NCBI GenBank assembly: GCA_033782935.1
Contig: JAWQEG010001538.1
Location: 310,001-374,000 of the forward strand
DNA length: 64,000 nucleotides
Reading direction: 5' to 3'
Origin: Petrolisthes cinctipes
Lineage: Eukaryota; Arthropoda; Malacostraca; Decapoda; Porcellanidae
Shown: positions 26,021-37,966 of the stretch, one piece after another
How the letters are laid out: each line of letters opens with the position of its first letter
How positions within the stretch are numbered: the first letter of the stretch is position 1
Made by a program: the position numbers and the translations under genes
Notes under the pieces: generated by a model
The model's database searches: none
Seen by the model: the letters and a program-made list of their open reading frames with translations, nothing else
What the model was told of the DNA's origin: nothing

Positions 26021-26390
26021 ACCAGTGTTTTACGGAGACAGTGTCATCTGACCCCCCCCCCCCATCTACTTATATATGGTGCGTGAATATACTGTGATCA
26101 CGGAGATGAAAGGTTGGTGAATAATTTTTCAACCCAGAGTGAAATAAGTGCCTAGAAATTGTGTGGAGGATTGACTGCTTCCCGCTTATTGTTTATACCT
26201 GTAGTTCGCGGCATTGACACAGGATCTACAGCGCCACTCTAGGCTCCCGCTCTTCTCTCCTACTCTATTGTACTGAACTGTACTCTACTGAATTTGAGTA
26301 TTGAGTGAATTTGAGTATTTGTTGCCTTGTACCCATGTGTATGAAATTGGGAGTGTTTTGAGTGTTGGTGTTATTGTATAAGATCACTTT

Positions 26391-27480
26391 ATGCCACAAC
26401 CCAACACTCCCCACTCTGGGCTACGAGACGTTAATTCCCTAGGGAGTACACTACCCCCTCGCTCACTGTTTACCTCCGCCACCACCACCACCTCCTCCAT
26501 GCCTGCTACCACACACTGCTTGATTGCCAGGCGGGAGCTACCAGGATGCCACCCGCAAAAGTGGTGTGCTGTATGTGGAAAGGCAACTTAAAAAAACACA
26601 GCATATGTAAGCTGTGAAGAAAAAGACTGCCCAAACTTGTGTCACACCAGCTGTCTGGGCGACTTCCCAGTATACAGGTGTGTCGATACAGAGCAGCTAC
26701 GCACCCAGGCCAACATACCAGACCCAGTGACTCATGTTAGTGAGACAACTGAACCACATACCCCACCACTCCTCGACAGTCAAGGACAGCTCACCAATCC
26801 AGGGAGAAAAGAAAGCCAGTGGGAAGACTTGGAAAAAGGGGAACTAATCTCCCTGGTCGAAAAGCTAACGGAGGAAGCCTCAAGATCAAACATCAAAATC
26901 AAATCCCTACAGCATGACAGGGATTTGATAATTCAACATAAGGAAGTGTTCGCCTCGGCCCTCAGAATTGGTGACAGGCTGATAGCCTCCAAACTGCGTG
27001 AATCAATAGTGATCACGAAAAACCAGCCTGTGAGTGCCCTTGCAAGCACTATTGGTAAACTGGGAGAGTGTTTATCAAGGTTCTGAGTACTGGAGAGGGT
27101 GGTGGAGTTCTGGCAGACCACAACATCTGAGACACACTATCAGGTCTTCACCACTTGGCATCACTCCAACCACCACTGCTGCCACTGGGACTGACACCAC
27201 ACTGACCATCACTTCAATCACTACAGCTGCCACCGGGACTGACACTACACCACCCGTCATTCCCACAATCACATCTGCAACAGGAACTGACACCAGACCA
27301 ACTTCCCAAGTCACCATCCCTACAGTAACCAACAACACCACCACTGCACAAAGTGATACTGAGGAGAACAAACCCCAACAGTGCAGGTCCTGCAACCAGT
27401 CCCCATCCACCCCCAGTTGCTTCAAGCACCCCCACCACCAGAAAGCGTGGGGGAAAGAGAAGAGAAAAGGGGAAGACTAG
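26391..27480 (+). pseudogene. CR1-like LINE ORF1 with PHD-like zinc finger
   Basis: This frame precedes a CR1-type ORF2 and has the layout reported for CR1-like ORF1. A PHD-like cysteine/histidine cluster (WCAVCGK ... CEEKDCPNLCHTSCLGD ... YRC) is followed by a helical, coiled-coil-like stretch (EDLEKGELISLVEKLTEEAS). After a frameshift near 27070 there is a Thr/Pro-rich tail with four TTAATGTDTT-type repeats and a basic end. One TAA (26589-26591) interrupts the finger. ORF1 proteins bind element RNA. Bases 26140-26390 upstream look like the 5' untranslated leader. The ORF2 start follows 355 bp later. Confidence 0.7.
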
Positions 27481-27834
27481 GAACCCATCTCAGCAGCAGC
27501 AGGGTAGGAAATCAAGGTACCACACAACTAATCAACACAACACCACTGCAAAAGAAGAGTACACACTGTAGAGGACTGCCATCATCGCACCGCTGACCAG
27601 CGACAGGAACGTCTTCTGAGGCAGATACTGGCAGAGGGAAGACACTCAGACCCCCCCTTCCCCTCTGCAGCACTTCTTCAGCCAAATCTACCTCTTCAGC
27701 CAATTCTGCCACAATCCCGACCATCCTTTCCACAGCCTGACACCTGGAGACAGAACCAGGGTGTGCAGTGGATCTCTCCACACCAGTATCCTTACATTAC
27801 CACCCCACACCCTAACCCACTTCCCTTTTCCATC

Positions 27835-28853
27835 ATGGCACGTCCAGGGCCAGGGTGTGCCCGTCACCAACTAAAGATCCTATCTGCCAATGTAAGGGGT
27901 CTCCGTACAAACATTGGGGACCTTACCCACAACTGTGTGCTGCGACACAGCATAGACATTGTTGTTGTGACAGAGACCTGGCTTAACAGTGAGGTGGAGC
28001 CCACATTCGGCAAAATATGTGGCTATACCAACTGGACCAGGAGGGACCGCCTAGAATGAGCAGGAGGCGGGGTGGCTGTATGTTTCAGTCCCAGCTACTA
28101 AATGTGGAAACACCTCCCGAGATGGAAGCCATGTTTTTCCGAGTAGTACTGGCTGACCGTTCGGCCCTCCTGATCAGTGCTATGTACCGTCCCCCAAGAC
28201 AGGGGCCTGCCTCACTCCACTACCTGTCAGAGAAACTGGATGACCTGCTGACAGTTCACCATTGCAGCCACGTCCTGGTGGTGGGTGACCTCAACCACCA
28301 CCTGGAGCAGCAAACCTACGAAAACCTCCTGGATGTACAGGGTTTGATAGGCCATGTGACCTTCCCCACACACGAGTGGGAGGGACGCTGGATCCAGTCA
28401 TTTCTGACCTTCAGGAGGGCACCCTCTGCTGTCACCAGCTGGGACCTGTGGGCAGCTCTGACCACCATGCTGTCCTGACCAGGGTTAATGTAGGTGTGGC
28501 AAGGGACGAGGCCACCACCCGCACTATTTGGATGTGTGACAAGGCAGACTGGATATCCTTGCGACGTGACCTGCAGCAAACATCATGGACAACCCTGCTC
28601 CAAGGAGGGTCAGAGAGTATGGCTCATGCCTTCACATCTCACCTCTTAGCCCTCCAGAAACGTCATGTGCCACACAGGAAATACGCTACCAGACCCAAGG
28701 ACCAGCCCTGGTTTGGCTACCGCTGCCATGCTGCTGCTGAGGCCAAGTACGCGGCGTGGATACAGTACAAAAGGAATCCGACTCAGCACAACAAAAGCCA
28801 GCACCGTGCAGCTTGTAGGAGGATGGTAGCCACCAGCAAATGGGCATATATAT
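27835..28853 (+). pseudogene. CR1-like LINE ORF2, endonuclease half
   Basis: Starting at ATG 27835, the apurinic-type endonuclease shows ILSANVRGLR (Asn motif), VVVTETWL (Glu motif), AMYRPPRQG, VVGDLNHH (Asp/Asn motif) and GSSDHHAVLT (Asp-His motif), in order. The frame breaks at 28057 (TGA), near 28380 and at other points. It continues through the linker (PWFGYRCHAAAEAKYAAW) and stops at the TA used by the mariner insertion at 28853. No reverse transcriptase follows on this strand; an RT half of the same general type lies inverted at 32720-31089. Confidence 0.8.
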
Positions 28854-28854
28854 A

Positions 28855-30558
28855 CAGGGTGTTTCTTAAATACCTTTCATAAATTTCAGAATGAATAGAT
28901 CTAACATTAATAATTATACTTTACTCTGTGACGGTTTTGGACATCTTTCACATTTATCGAGATATTACACATTTTAGTTTAACTAGGAAAGTCTCGGGAA
29001 TGAAAACGATGAGTAGATTACCATCACCTCAAATACTTTATTTGTTCATAAATGGTTGAACATCAATATATTTTACAGCATTTACAAGGTGCTCCATCAA
29101 TATTCTTCATGGGTTGGAATATTTTATGAATGAAACTTCACAAATTGAATGTAATGTGAGAAGGTGAGAAAAAGAAGGATGTATTGGCAGTCTTAAGTAA
29201 GTACGTAGTACCAGACATGGAGCCATACACCTCTACTGAGTACACAGACATGTTACTTACTTTAGGTGCAGCTGGAGGAAATGCAGCTGAAGCAGTAAGG
29301 ATGTACGCTGGACAATATCCCAACCGGAGGCAACCATCTCGGCCTACTTACCTCAGTGTAGAAAGACGACTACGGGAATATGGATCACTGAATACACGTG
29401 CAGTAAACAGAGGAAGGCCTCATGGTGAGCAAGTACTCGATGCAGAAGAGGATATCCTTGATGCCATCGCAGATGATCCATCTACAAGCACACGTCGACT
29501 TGGTGCACGATTTAGAGTGTCTCATGCATCAGTATGGAGGATTGTAAACAGAAAATTAATGGCCTATACCCATATCATCACCAGATCATCCATGCTCTGA
29601 ATGAACGAGATTATCAACAACGAGTGGATTTCTGTCGGTGGCTCTTTACTCAAGAGAGAGAGAACAACGGTTTTGTTGCAGAGGTTTTGTTTAGTGATGA
29701 GGCAAATTTCACAAGAAATGGCATGGTGAACCAACATAATACACACACATGGGCAGCAGAAAATCCACATGCAACGACAACGAGGGGACATCAGGAACGC
29801 TTTTCGATTAATGTTTGAGCCGGTATTCTTGGTGACCATCTAATCGGACCTTTTATGTTACCTCAGCGTCTTACAGCCAATGTGTACACCAGATTTCTTC
29901 AGGATGACTTACCCATACTACTTGAAGATGTGCCTTTCAGAACTCGTAGACAAATGTGGTTCATGCAGGATGGGGCTCCAGCTCACTTTGCACGAGATAC
30001 GAGGGATTTCATTAATGTTATGTACCCTGATAAGTGGATTGGCCGTGTTGGTCCCATTGCCTGGCCACCTAGATCACCAGACCTAACTCCACTTGACTTT
30101 TATCTGTGGAGACACTTGAAGAGCAGGGTGTATGCTACACAAATCAACACCCGTCAGGAACTGTGGTAACGAGTTCAAGAGGCATGCAGAGAAATAAGAA
30201 ACACACCAGGGATAATTGAAAGAGTGCGACAGTCTCTTTTGCGCCGAGCCCATGCTTGTATCCAAGACCAATAAGTCTTATTGGTCTTGCTTGTATCAAC
30301 GAGGGTGGGAGAAACTTTGAGCACCTATTGTAAATACTGTAAAGTGTTCATGTTCAAACATTTATGACAAAATAAATTATTTGAGGTGATGGTAATCTAT
30401 TCATCGTTTTCATTCCCTAGACTTTCCTAGCAAAACTAAAATGTGTAATATCTCGATAAATGTGAAAAAATTCCAAAACCGTCACAGAGTAAAGTATATT
30501 TACTAATGTTAGATCTATTCATTCTGAAATTTATGAGAGGTATTTAAGAAACACCCTG
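28855..30558 (+). mobile_element. Full-length mariner-like element, 1704 bp, about 200-bp inverted ends
   Basis: Both ends read CAGGGTGTTTCTTAAATACC inward and are flanked by TA (28853-28854, 30559-30560). The inverted repeats extend about 190-200 bp with few mismatches, long for this superfamily. One transposase gene lies between. It inserted into a TATATA sequence exactly where the CR1 endonuclease half meets an inverted CR1 3' end. Confidence 0.9.
29217..30274 (+). pseudogene. Mariner-like transposase with DD41D spacing
   Basis: The start ATG at 29217 (MEPYTSTEYT) gives about 352 residues. The N-terminus has two helix-turn-helix regions (AAEAVRMY; ARFRVSHASVWRIVNRKL, then YPYHHQ). Catalytic residues lie in LFSDEANF, WFMQDGAPAHFA and PPRSPDLTPLDFYLW. 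Counting from the Asp of QDGA to the Asp of PLDF leaves 41 residues between, i.e. DD41D, the signature known for rosa/VISITOR-type elements, against 34 in classic mariners. Lesions are few: a 1-base frameshift near 29560 and stops at 29816 (TGA, probably once Trp) and 30167 (TAA, probably once Gln). The copy is therefore young but not functional. Confidence 0.85.
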
Positions 30559-30563
30559 TATAT

Positions 30564-30604
30564 ATCATTCACCTCACTTCACTGTACACCAATACACTTC
30601 ACTA

Positions 30605-30670
<66 letters not shown>

Positions 30671-30709
30671 TAGTGAAGTGTATTTGTGTACAGTGAAGTG
30701 AGGTGAATG

Positions 30710-30711
<2 letters not shown>
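30564..30711. repeat. TA-centred palindrome made of CR1 3'-end sequence
   Basis: A 45-base arm (30564-30608, ATCATTCACCTCACTTCACT...) returns inverted at 30667-30711 with one mismatch, around about 58 bases of TA. The same 45 bases appear a third time at 30988-31034, where they form the 3' end of the CR1 half on the minus strand. Confidence 0.85.
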
Positions 30712-30777
<66 letters not shown>

Positions 30778-30882
30778 AACCCTCTGTTTTAATATTGTAG
30801 AAAACCTCATGAGAATCCTCTCCATTCATCCCAAACGAAATTTTCTACCATCATAATAATTATCTCTCTCTCTCTCTCTTGC
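30712..30882 (-). repeat. (TA)n-(TG)n and GA-flanked core element
   Basis: A TA tract turns into TG repeats, followed by a roughly 90-bp core (containing AATATTGTAGAAAACCTCAT and CAAACGAAATTTTCTACCAT) and then (CT)n. The same core, inverted, lies at 35352-35440 between (GA)n and (CA)n-(TA)n. A unique core bounded by two different microsatellites in two places suggests a mobile, microsatellite-carrying element. Confidence 0.7.
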
Positions 30883-30987
30883 TTTTTTTTTTATTTAACC
30901 ATATCTGCAGCAGTTGTTTACTACCGAAAGGAACACTGTCGTTTGTTACCTATTTGAAGGGCAAGCAGTATATACATAGTAAAATAC

Positions 30988-32714
30988 ATATCATTCACCT
31001 CACTTCACTGTACACCAATACACTTCATTACACTAACGTCAGTGTTATACAGTTAAGATGCACTCAACTTCACTTAATAAATTTCCTTTTAAGTGACAAG
31101 TGTGAGTGGAGTGGGCTGCATTCCCCTCCATTTATGTGCTGCCAACTTCACACCTTGGGTGTTCATCTCCCGAATGTTAGGGATACATGTAGTGAAGATG
31201 TTCCACATCCGGGATACACGGCCCACAAATGTTCGCTGGTGTTGACAGGAATGGGAATGTGGCACCTCCACTGTGTCACCACCGTTTGTCACCGTTCTCG
31301 TGACCCGTGTGGTGACTCTTGGAGGCTGACACAACCCAGTCAGGTGTGGCACCTCTTGCACCAGTGCCTTGTGGAACACCACCAGTGCTGCAACATCCCT
31401 GCGGTGTTCCAGTGAGTCAAGGTGGCTAGGTGGTGGCTGTGTAGGGGGTCCTATAGCTTCCACCAGACGTAGGGCACGTCTCTGGATATCGTCCAGCCTT
31501 TTAATATGTGAGGCGGCACATGACATCCAGGAGAGGGAAGCATACTCAATATAAGGTCTTATCTGGGCCTTGTAGAGTACAAGCCTTCCACTCCTGTCCA
31601 GGAGACTCGCTATCCTACGTAAGGCAGACACTCTGTGGGAGGCTTTCTGGGCAATGTGTCTGATGTGTCCATCAAATCTGAGCCCTCGATCCACCTCCAC
31701 ACCCAGGATTTTGATGGCTACCTGGAGTGGAAGAGGAACACCATCAAAGCATACCCACCCTTCCACTACTGTCCAAGCAGCAGGGGAACGAGAGACCACC
31801 ATTGCTTGGGTCTTGTCTGGGGCAAAGGTCACCTGCCAACGTTCTCCCCACTCCTGTATTACCTTTAGCTGTTGGTTGATCTTGTCAGCCACTTGTCCAC
31901 TGTCATGCCGAGGGTATGTACAGGAGAGGGTACAGTCATCAGCGTAGGCCGAGATCGATGGCAGCTGCTGGAGAAGGTCATCTGTATATATATGTTCCAG
32001 AGGACTGTTCCCAGCACTGAGCCCTGTGGGACTGATGCCTTCACTGGGAGGGACTCAGATGCCTGCCCATTAACAACTACCTGGAGAGTCCTTCCTTAAA
32101 GGTAGTTACCCAGGAGGTGAAGGAAGTCACCTTGGATGCCTTTGGCACGGAGTTTTTTGAACAGTCCTCCATTCCACACCCTGTCGAAGGCACCTGCTAT
32201 ATCCAGGGAAACCACAACAGTGTCCAGGCCGTCGTCTAGGGCATCCTGTCAGTCTCTAGTGAGGAGCATTAGCAAGTAAGAAGTGGACTTGCCTGGTCTG
32301 AAACCAAACTGCTGGTCAGAGAGGAGGTAGTTGCTGGACAGGTGGTGACAGACCACATCAGCCACCACCCTCTCAAACACCTTTCCTACTACTGTCAGCA
32401 GGGAAATTGGCCTATAGTTCTTGGGATCAGACCTGGAGCTCCTTTTTGGGACGGGAACCACCCGAGCCTCCTTCCACACTGAAGGCCAGGTGTTCTTTCT
32501 TATGCAGGCACAGAAGACAGTGGTGAGAGGGACACACAGCTCACTGGCACAGCGTTTCAATATCTGCGGACTGACATCATCAGGGCCAGTGGCTTTCTTG
32601 ATGTTCAGGTCCCTTAACAGGCGCTCCACCTGCGTCTGTGTCACTTTCACCTCACTGACTATCTCCTCACACTGCTGGTCAAGACTAGGTGGGGGTAGAT
32701 GTGGGTCTTTCACC

Positions 32715-32720
<6 letters not shown>
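30988..32720 (-). pseudogene. CR1-like LINE ORF2, reverse transcriptase half and 3'UTR
   Basis: From 32720 downward: fingers ([16 protein letters not shown]), [28 protein letters not shown], then in shifted frames the first catalytic Asp block and, near 31935-31950, the YADD box (AYADDC). The thumb region LGVEVDRGLRFDGHIRHI and IRPYIEYASLSWM follows, and ORRAL-type helix sequence (QRRALRLVEAIG) precedes the C-terminus at 31089. A 3' untranslated tail continues to 30988 and ends with the CR1 terminal sequence also found in the neighbouring palindrome. Upstream, the gene starts directly at a TA tract; endonuclease and ORF1 are missing here. Confidence 0.8.
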
Positions 32721-33165
<445 letters not shown>

Positions 33166-33285
33166 ATGAAAGTGAAGATAAAGTTAAGATAAAGAATACA
33201 GGTGCTGAGAGGGAGGGAGGAAGGTCGAGGCATGGTTGTCAGGTGTTTGGGTGGTTAACCCACCATATATATATATATATATATA

Positions 33286-33445
33286 CAGGGTGATTCAAAA
33301 CTACATTGACAAAATGACAGGGTAAAGTCCTGACATGATGTTAAACATATTTCCATATGTATTTTTCAAAAATTTAAAAAGTTAATGACAGACATGAAAG
33401 CCAAATCCATTACCGTGGGCGAATGATCGAACACTTCTAAAATTA
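33286..33445 (+). mobile_element. Truncated copy of the mariner-type MITE
   Basis: Starts CAGGGTGATTCAAAACTACA after a TA tract and follows the 10209-10507 MITE for about 150 bases, including the middle segment CCGTGGGCGAATGATCGAAC. The second inverted end is missing. Confidence 0.8.
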
Positions 33446-34256
33446 ACCGCTCCCCCCCCACAGCACCCCGTGTTCTCTCTCGGGTAGACGAGGGAACTTA
33501 ATACAACGTATGAAGCAATAAACCCTTATCGATCACGGGTATTGTTTTGTGGTCGAGTTACACTTACCAAGTGATACGTGTAGATGCCAGGGCGGTACAG
33601 TTGCGGAAGGGAGTTTCTTTATCACCCTGGGCTCCTCTATACCCTACCCCACAAGGAGGTGACGGAGGTGTAGAGAGTTGAACATATAACGACGGAGATG
33701 ATTGGTCGATAAGTTGCTAGGAAAGTTTAATGATAATATAACCTTATTATATCTAAACAAGAGAGTATTGTGGTAGACTAAATATATTATGTTTATTTGC
33801 CATATATACAGTATATGAAGAACAGTAGCATACATTGTTAATGAGGAACTGAATTATAACGCATACTGGAATAACTCGTATTTTATTCTAAGTTGTGGTT
33901 GTCATACATCAGCCAACTGATGGTGATGGGCGGGGATCTGCCTGGCATTGCTTCACGGGCTCACGGCTCGTGCTGTGATTCGTTTTATAGCTTCAAATAT
34001 TCATTTCTACCTCAGTAATAGGGATAGGTTATATGCTTTTTATATAATTATAGACAAATTTAAAGCGATTTACATTTACAGATAGTGAAGTAGTGTTGTC
34101 GTTTGTTGTTAATTTTGTCATGTTTTTTTATTTATTTTCAGTACGAACTGTTAAAATTTATTTTGATAGAGGCTAGTGAGATGAAGAACGTTGAGTTAAA
34201 ATAAGCATTTGCTTGACAAAATGGTAAGAACAACACACTATGACGAGGAGCCTTTA

Positions 34257-34290
34257 TTGACGACGTTTAGCTATTGCTTCTTCAGGTCAA
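34257..34290 (-). ncRNA. Hammerhead-ribozyme-like motif 2 (left arm)
   Basis: Minus strand, 5' to 3': stem I strand TTGAC, core CTGAAGA (matching CUGANGA), hairpin AGC-AATA-GCT as stem II, AAAC, GTC as the cleavage triplet, and the pairing stem I strand GTCAA. Stem I is five perfect pairs. Stem III is absent or minimal, and the conserved GAAA reads TAAA, which weakens the case. Confidence 0.5.
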
Positions 34291-34664
34291 AGGCACATCC
34301 ATATAACATACAGTAGTGTGTAACTTATAGTTCTATTTTTATTTGTATGTGACTGTATTCTGTTTTGTTCCACTTCCTCCGTTACCATTCCATGTATTTT
34401 TTTTATTTGCCCCACTGTTCTTTCCTTTCCCATTATCAGCTCGTCCTCTCCGCCTCTCCCCCCCCCCCCATTATACCTCCATTTCCTTCCTCCTGCGTAA
34501 ATTCACCCACCCCTACTCTCTTTCCCCCTCCCAACTTCTCTTTCCCCCTCCTACCGCCTCCGGCCTCCCGCCTATCTCGTGACCCTTCCGCCTCTCCCCC
34601 CTACCCCTCTCCCCCTCTATGAGCGGTATACATATATATTCGTTTACTCTACCAGTCCTCACTC

Positions 34665-34705
34665 ATACCTGAAGAGGGCTATGTGATGTAACCGAAAAGT
34701 CGTAT
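34665..34705 (+). ncRNA. Hammerhead-ribozyme-like motif 1 (left arm)
   Basis: Stem I strand ATAC, core CTGAAGA, a weak stem II between GGG and ACC, the conserved GAAA (34694-34697), cleavage triplet GTC (34699-34701) and pairing strand GTAT. The order and conserved core match a type I hammerhead with minimal stem III, as reported for Penelope-like elements. Confidence 0.5.
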
Positions 34706-34760
34706 ATCTTTTTCAATAAATTACAAATAAATGTGGGTTTTTCACTAGACTTCTGCATTC

Positions 34761-35192
34761 ATGCGCGCTCCATGGGGAAGGGTAGAGGTGTAGGTGGTAG
34801 GGGGGGGGTGGAGGTTGCGGGGGAGTTTACAGGCGGGGGTGAGCGAGGGAACTGGGTGTGTGTTGGGGGTGCTTGAGGACAGGTAGGGAGGAAACGAGAG
34901 CAAAAAGGGGTGGAGATAGCCAGGTTGCCGTTAAGGCTGACAAACTATATATCATAACAGAAATGATGACAGAATGAAGCTAATGACAATTGCAATGTTT
35001 ACATTGGAAACATGGCAACAATGAAGATAAAACAAATATACTGGTATTCAGTATCCCTAAGAATTCTCATTCAGGTCACATGGTAAACCTTCAAACATAA
35101 ACCGCATTATATAACTATAATCCCATTCACATAAATATTTTTATACAAATGACCCTACATATTAAGCAGGTCTCCATTCTCAGAGAGTTTGA
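34761..35192. other. Spacer with G-rich stretch
   Basis: Bases 34780-34880 are unusually G-rich (runs such as GGTAGGGGGGGGG). No gene is supported in the remainder. Confidence 0.4.
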
Positions 35193-35286
35193 GTGAGCGA
35201 GTGTAAGTGGGGGAGGGGGAGAGAGAGAGGAAGAGGACGAAACATACAATCAGATGGACAGAGAGAGAGGGAGAGAAAGGCAAACA

Positions 35287-35356
<70 letters not shown>

Positions 35357-35450
35357 TATTATGATGGTAGAAAATTTCGTTTGTGATGAATGGAGAGGAC
35401 TTGTTATGAGGTTTTCTACAATATTATAAAAACAGATATTTACACACACA
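35193..35450 (+). repeat. GA-bearing element with leader and conserved core
   Basis: The leader AAGTGGGGGAGGGGGAG and GAAGAGGACGAAACATACAA match 25797-25845. A (GA)n run of about 60 bases follows, then the core at 35352-35440 (GATGGTAGAAAATTTCGTTT ...), which is the inverse of 30785-30868. ACACAC and TA repeats follow the core. Confidence 0.75.
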
Positions 35451-35453
35451 AAC

Positions 35454-35930
<477 letters not shown>

Positions 35931-36215
35931 ATATATATATTTACACATATAAGCTGAGAAAAGCTACACCAAGTTTCTGGTGGGGTCAGGCCGTGTAGTC
36001 CCTTGTGTAGTGTGTTGCAATGTTTCCCTAAACTAGGGATTCGTAACTTCTGTGATATAATGTAAAAGGCACACAGATAATAACACATAACAATACAATT
36101 TCGACGTAAATATTTTGGTATCCCAAATAAAAAGAAATATATAAAGCATAATATATTAAGTGACGTATAAACAAACATGTGAAGCAACAAACACCTCGAA
36201 GCGTTACTCGATAAT

Positions 36216-36255
36216 CTCGGGGCCTCAGTCTCAGGCCACGACCTTCAATCCCGAG
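36216..36255. other. Nested hairpin
   Basis: CTCGGG (36216-36221) pairs with CCCGAG (36250-36255), and inside it GGCCT (36221-36225) with AGGCC (36233-36237). Function unknown. Confidence 0.35.
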
Positions 36256-36351
36256 GTTGAGGTATAAAAAAATAATAAACTAAGGTCTTTGTGTGGCAAT
36301 AAAGAAATGTTGCTTATATGATACCATGTTGTCTCTTTTATCGAATTATAC

Positions 36352-36605
36352 CGTAGTTCTTGGTTAGGTAGGTAAAGTAACGTTTATGTCTATAATATAA
36401 TTTGAAAGAAAATAATTTAAAATATACTTTTCTTAATAAAAATATATACGTTAAAAGCATCACAAGCGGCAACACTCTCCACACCCTACATTGCAGTTCT
36501 TGGGTGGTGAGGAAATAAAGTAAAAAATTTAATACATGCAGTGTAATGTGTTGTAAATATTGTAACCACGATGTAATTAAATATAAATTATATGAGCGAG
36601 AGAGA
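36352..36605 (+). repeat. Direct repeat A, second copy
   Basis: Second copy of the sequence at 32905-33165, same direction. It ends beside the TA tract at 36631-36758. Confidence 0.85.
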
Positions 36606-36628
36606 TATATATGAAATAAAAAAATAAC

Positions 36629-36764
<136 letters not shown>

Positions 36765-36885
36765 GTTATGCATTTTGCTATAGAATAAATATATAAATGT
36801 ATAATGAACTAGAAAAATTCACAATGAAGTGAATGCAGAAGTCTAGTGAGAAACCCACATTTATTTGTAATTTATTGAAAAAGAT

Positions 36886-36926
36886 ATACGACTTTTCGGT
36901 TACATCACGTAGCCCTCTTCAGGTAT
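36886..36926 (-). ncRNA. Hammerhead-ribozyme-like motif 1 (right arm)
   Basis: Minus strand copy of the motif at 34665-34705: stem I ATAC/GTAT, CTGAAGA, stem II with TAC...GTA pairing, GAAA, GTC. The base difference from the left arm adds a C-G pair to stem II, which is what selection for structure would give, although a single change proves little. Confidence 0.5.
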
Positions 36927-37298
36927 GAGTGAGGACAGGTAGAGTAAACAAATATATATGTATACCGCTCATAGAGGGGGAGAGGGGTAGGGGGGAGAGG
37001 CGGAAGGGTCACGAGATAGGCGGGAGGCCGGAGGCGGTAGGAGGGGGAAAGAGAAGTTGGGAGGGGGAAAGAGAGTAGGGGTGGGTGAATTTACGCAGGA
37101 GGAAGGAAATGGAGGTATAATGGGGGGGGGGAGAGGCGGAGAGGACGAGCTGATAATGGGAAAGGAAAGAACAGCGGGGCAAATAAAAAAAATACATGGA
37201 ATGGTAACGGAGGAAGTGGAACAAAACAGAATACAGTCACATACAAATAAAAATAGAACTATAAGTTACACACTACTGTATGTTATATGGATGTGCCT

Positions 37299-37332
37299 TT
37301 GACCTGAAGAAGCAATAGCTAAACGTCGTCAA
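37299..37332 (+). ncRNA. Hammerhead-ribozyme-like motif 2 (right arm)
   Basis: Identical in the core to 34257-34290: TTGAC, CTGAAGA, AGC-AATA-GCT, AAAC, GTC, GTCAA. AATAAAGG follows directly. Confidence 0.5.
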
Positions 37333-37966
37333 TAAAGGCTCCTCGTCATAGTGTGTTGTTCTTACCATTTTGTCAAGCAAATGCTTATTTTAACTCAACG
37401 TTCTTCATCTCACTAGGCTCTATCAAAATAAATTTTAACAGTTCGTACTGAAAATAAATAAGAAAACAGATGACAAAATTAACAACAAACGATAACACTA
37501 CTTCACTATCTGTAAATGTAAATCGTTATAAATTTGTCTATAATTATATAAAAAGCATATAACCTATCCCTATTACTAAGGTAGAAATGAATATTTGAAG
37601 CTATAAAACGAATCACAGCACGAGCCGTGAGCCCGTGAAGCAAGTTGGCTGATGTATGACAACCACAACTTAGAATAAAATACGAGTTATTCCAGTATGC
37701 GTTATAATTCAGTTCCTCATTAACAATGTATGCTACTGTTCTTCATATACTGTATATATGGCAAATAAACATAATATATTTAGTCTACCACAATACTCTC
37801 TTGTTTAGATATAATAAGGTTATATTATCATTAAACTTTCCTAGCAACTTATCGACCAATCATCTCCTTCGTTATATGTTCAACTCTCTACACCTCCGTC
37901 ACCTCCTTGTGGGGTAGGGTATAGAGGAGCCCAGGGTGATAAAGAAACTCCCTTCCGCAACTGTAC

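Larger units (their letters stand above)
33595..34760 (+). repeat. Inverted repeat B, left arm (Penelope-like terminal region, tentative)
   Basis: These 1166 bases return as inverse complement at 36831-37966 with high identity; one difference is about 30 bases near 33930 present here and absent there. The arm carries two hammerhead-like cores in opposite directions and a pyrimidine-rich middle (34380-34620). AATAAA-type sequences follow each core. Penelope-like elements carry hammerhead motifs in terminal repeats, and a Penelope-like protein fragment lies between the arms, so I read B as terminal sequence of such an element; this is inference. Confidence 0.7.
36831..37966 (-). repeat. Inverted repeat B, right arm
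   Basis: Inverse complement of 33595-34760 over its full length. It begins with GAATGCAGAAGTCTAGTGAG and ends CCGCAACTGTAC. Both hammerhead-like cores are conserved, with one base change in stem II of motif 1 (ATGTGA here reads ACGTGA) that improves pairing. Confidence 0.85.

Noticed and set aside
25764..26086. Ser-Leu repeat frames on the minus strand and Arg-Glu repeats on the plus strand
   Set aside because: Translation of GA/CT repeats.
34380..34620. Pyrimidine-rich frame within repeat arm B as a Pro/Ser-rich protein
   Set aside because: Present in both inverted arms, open only because of composition, and without any motif.
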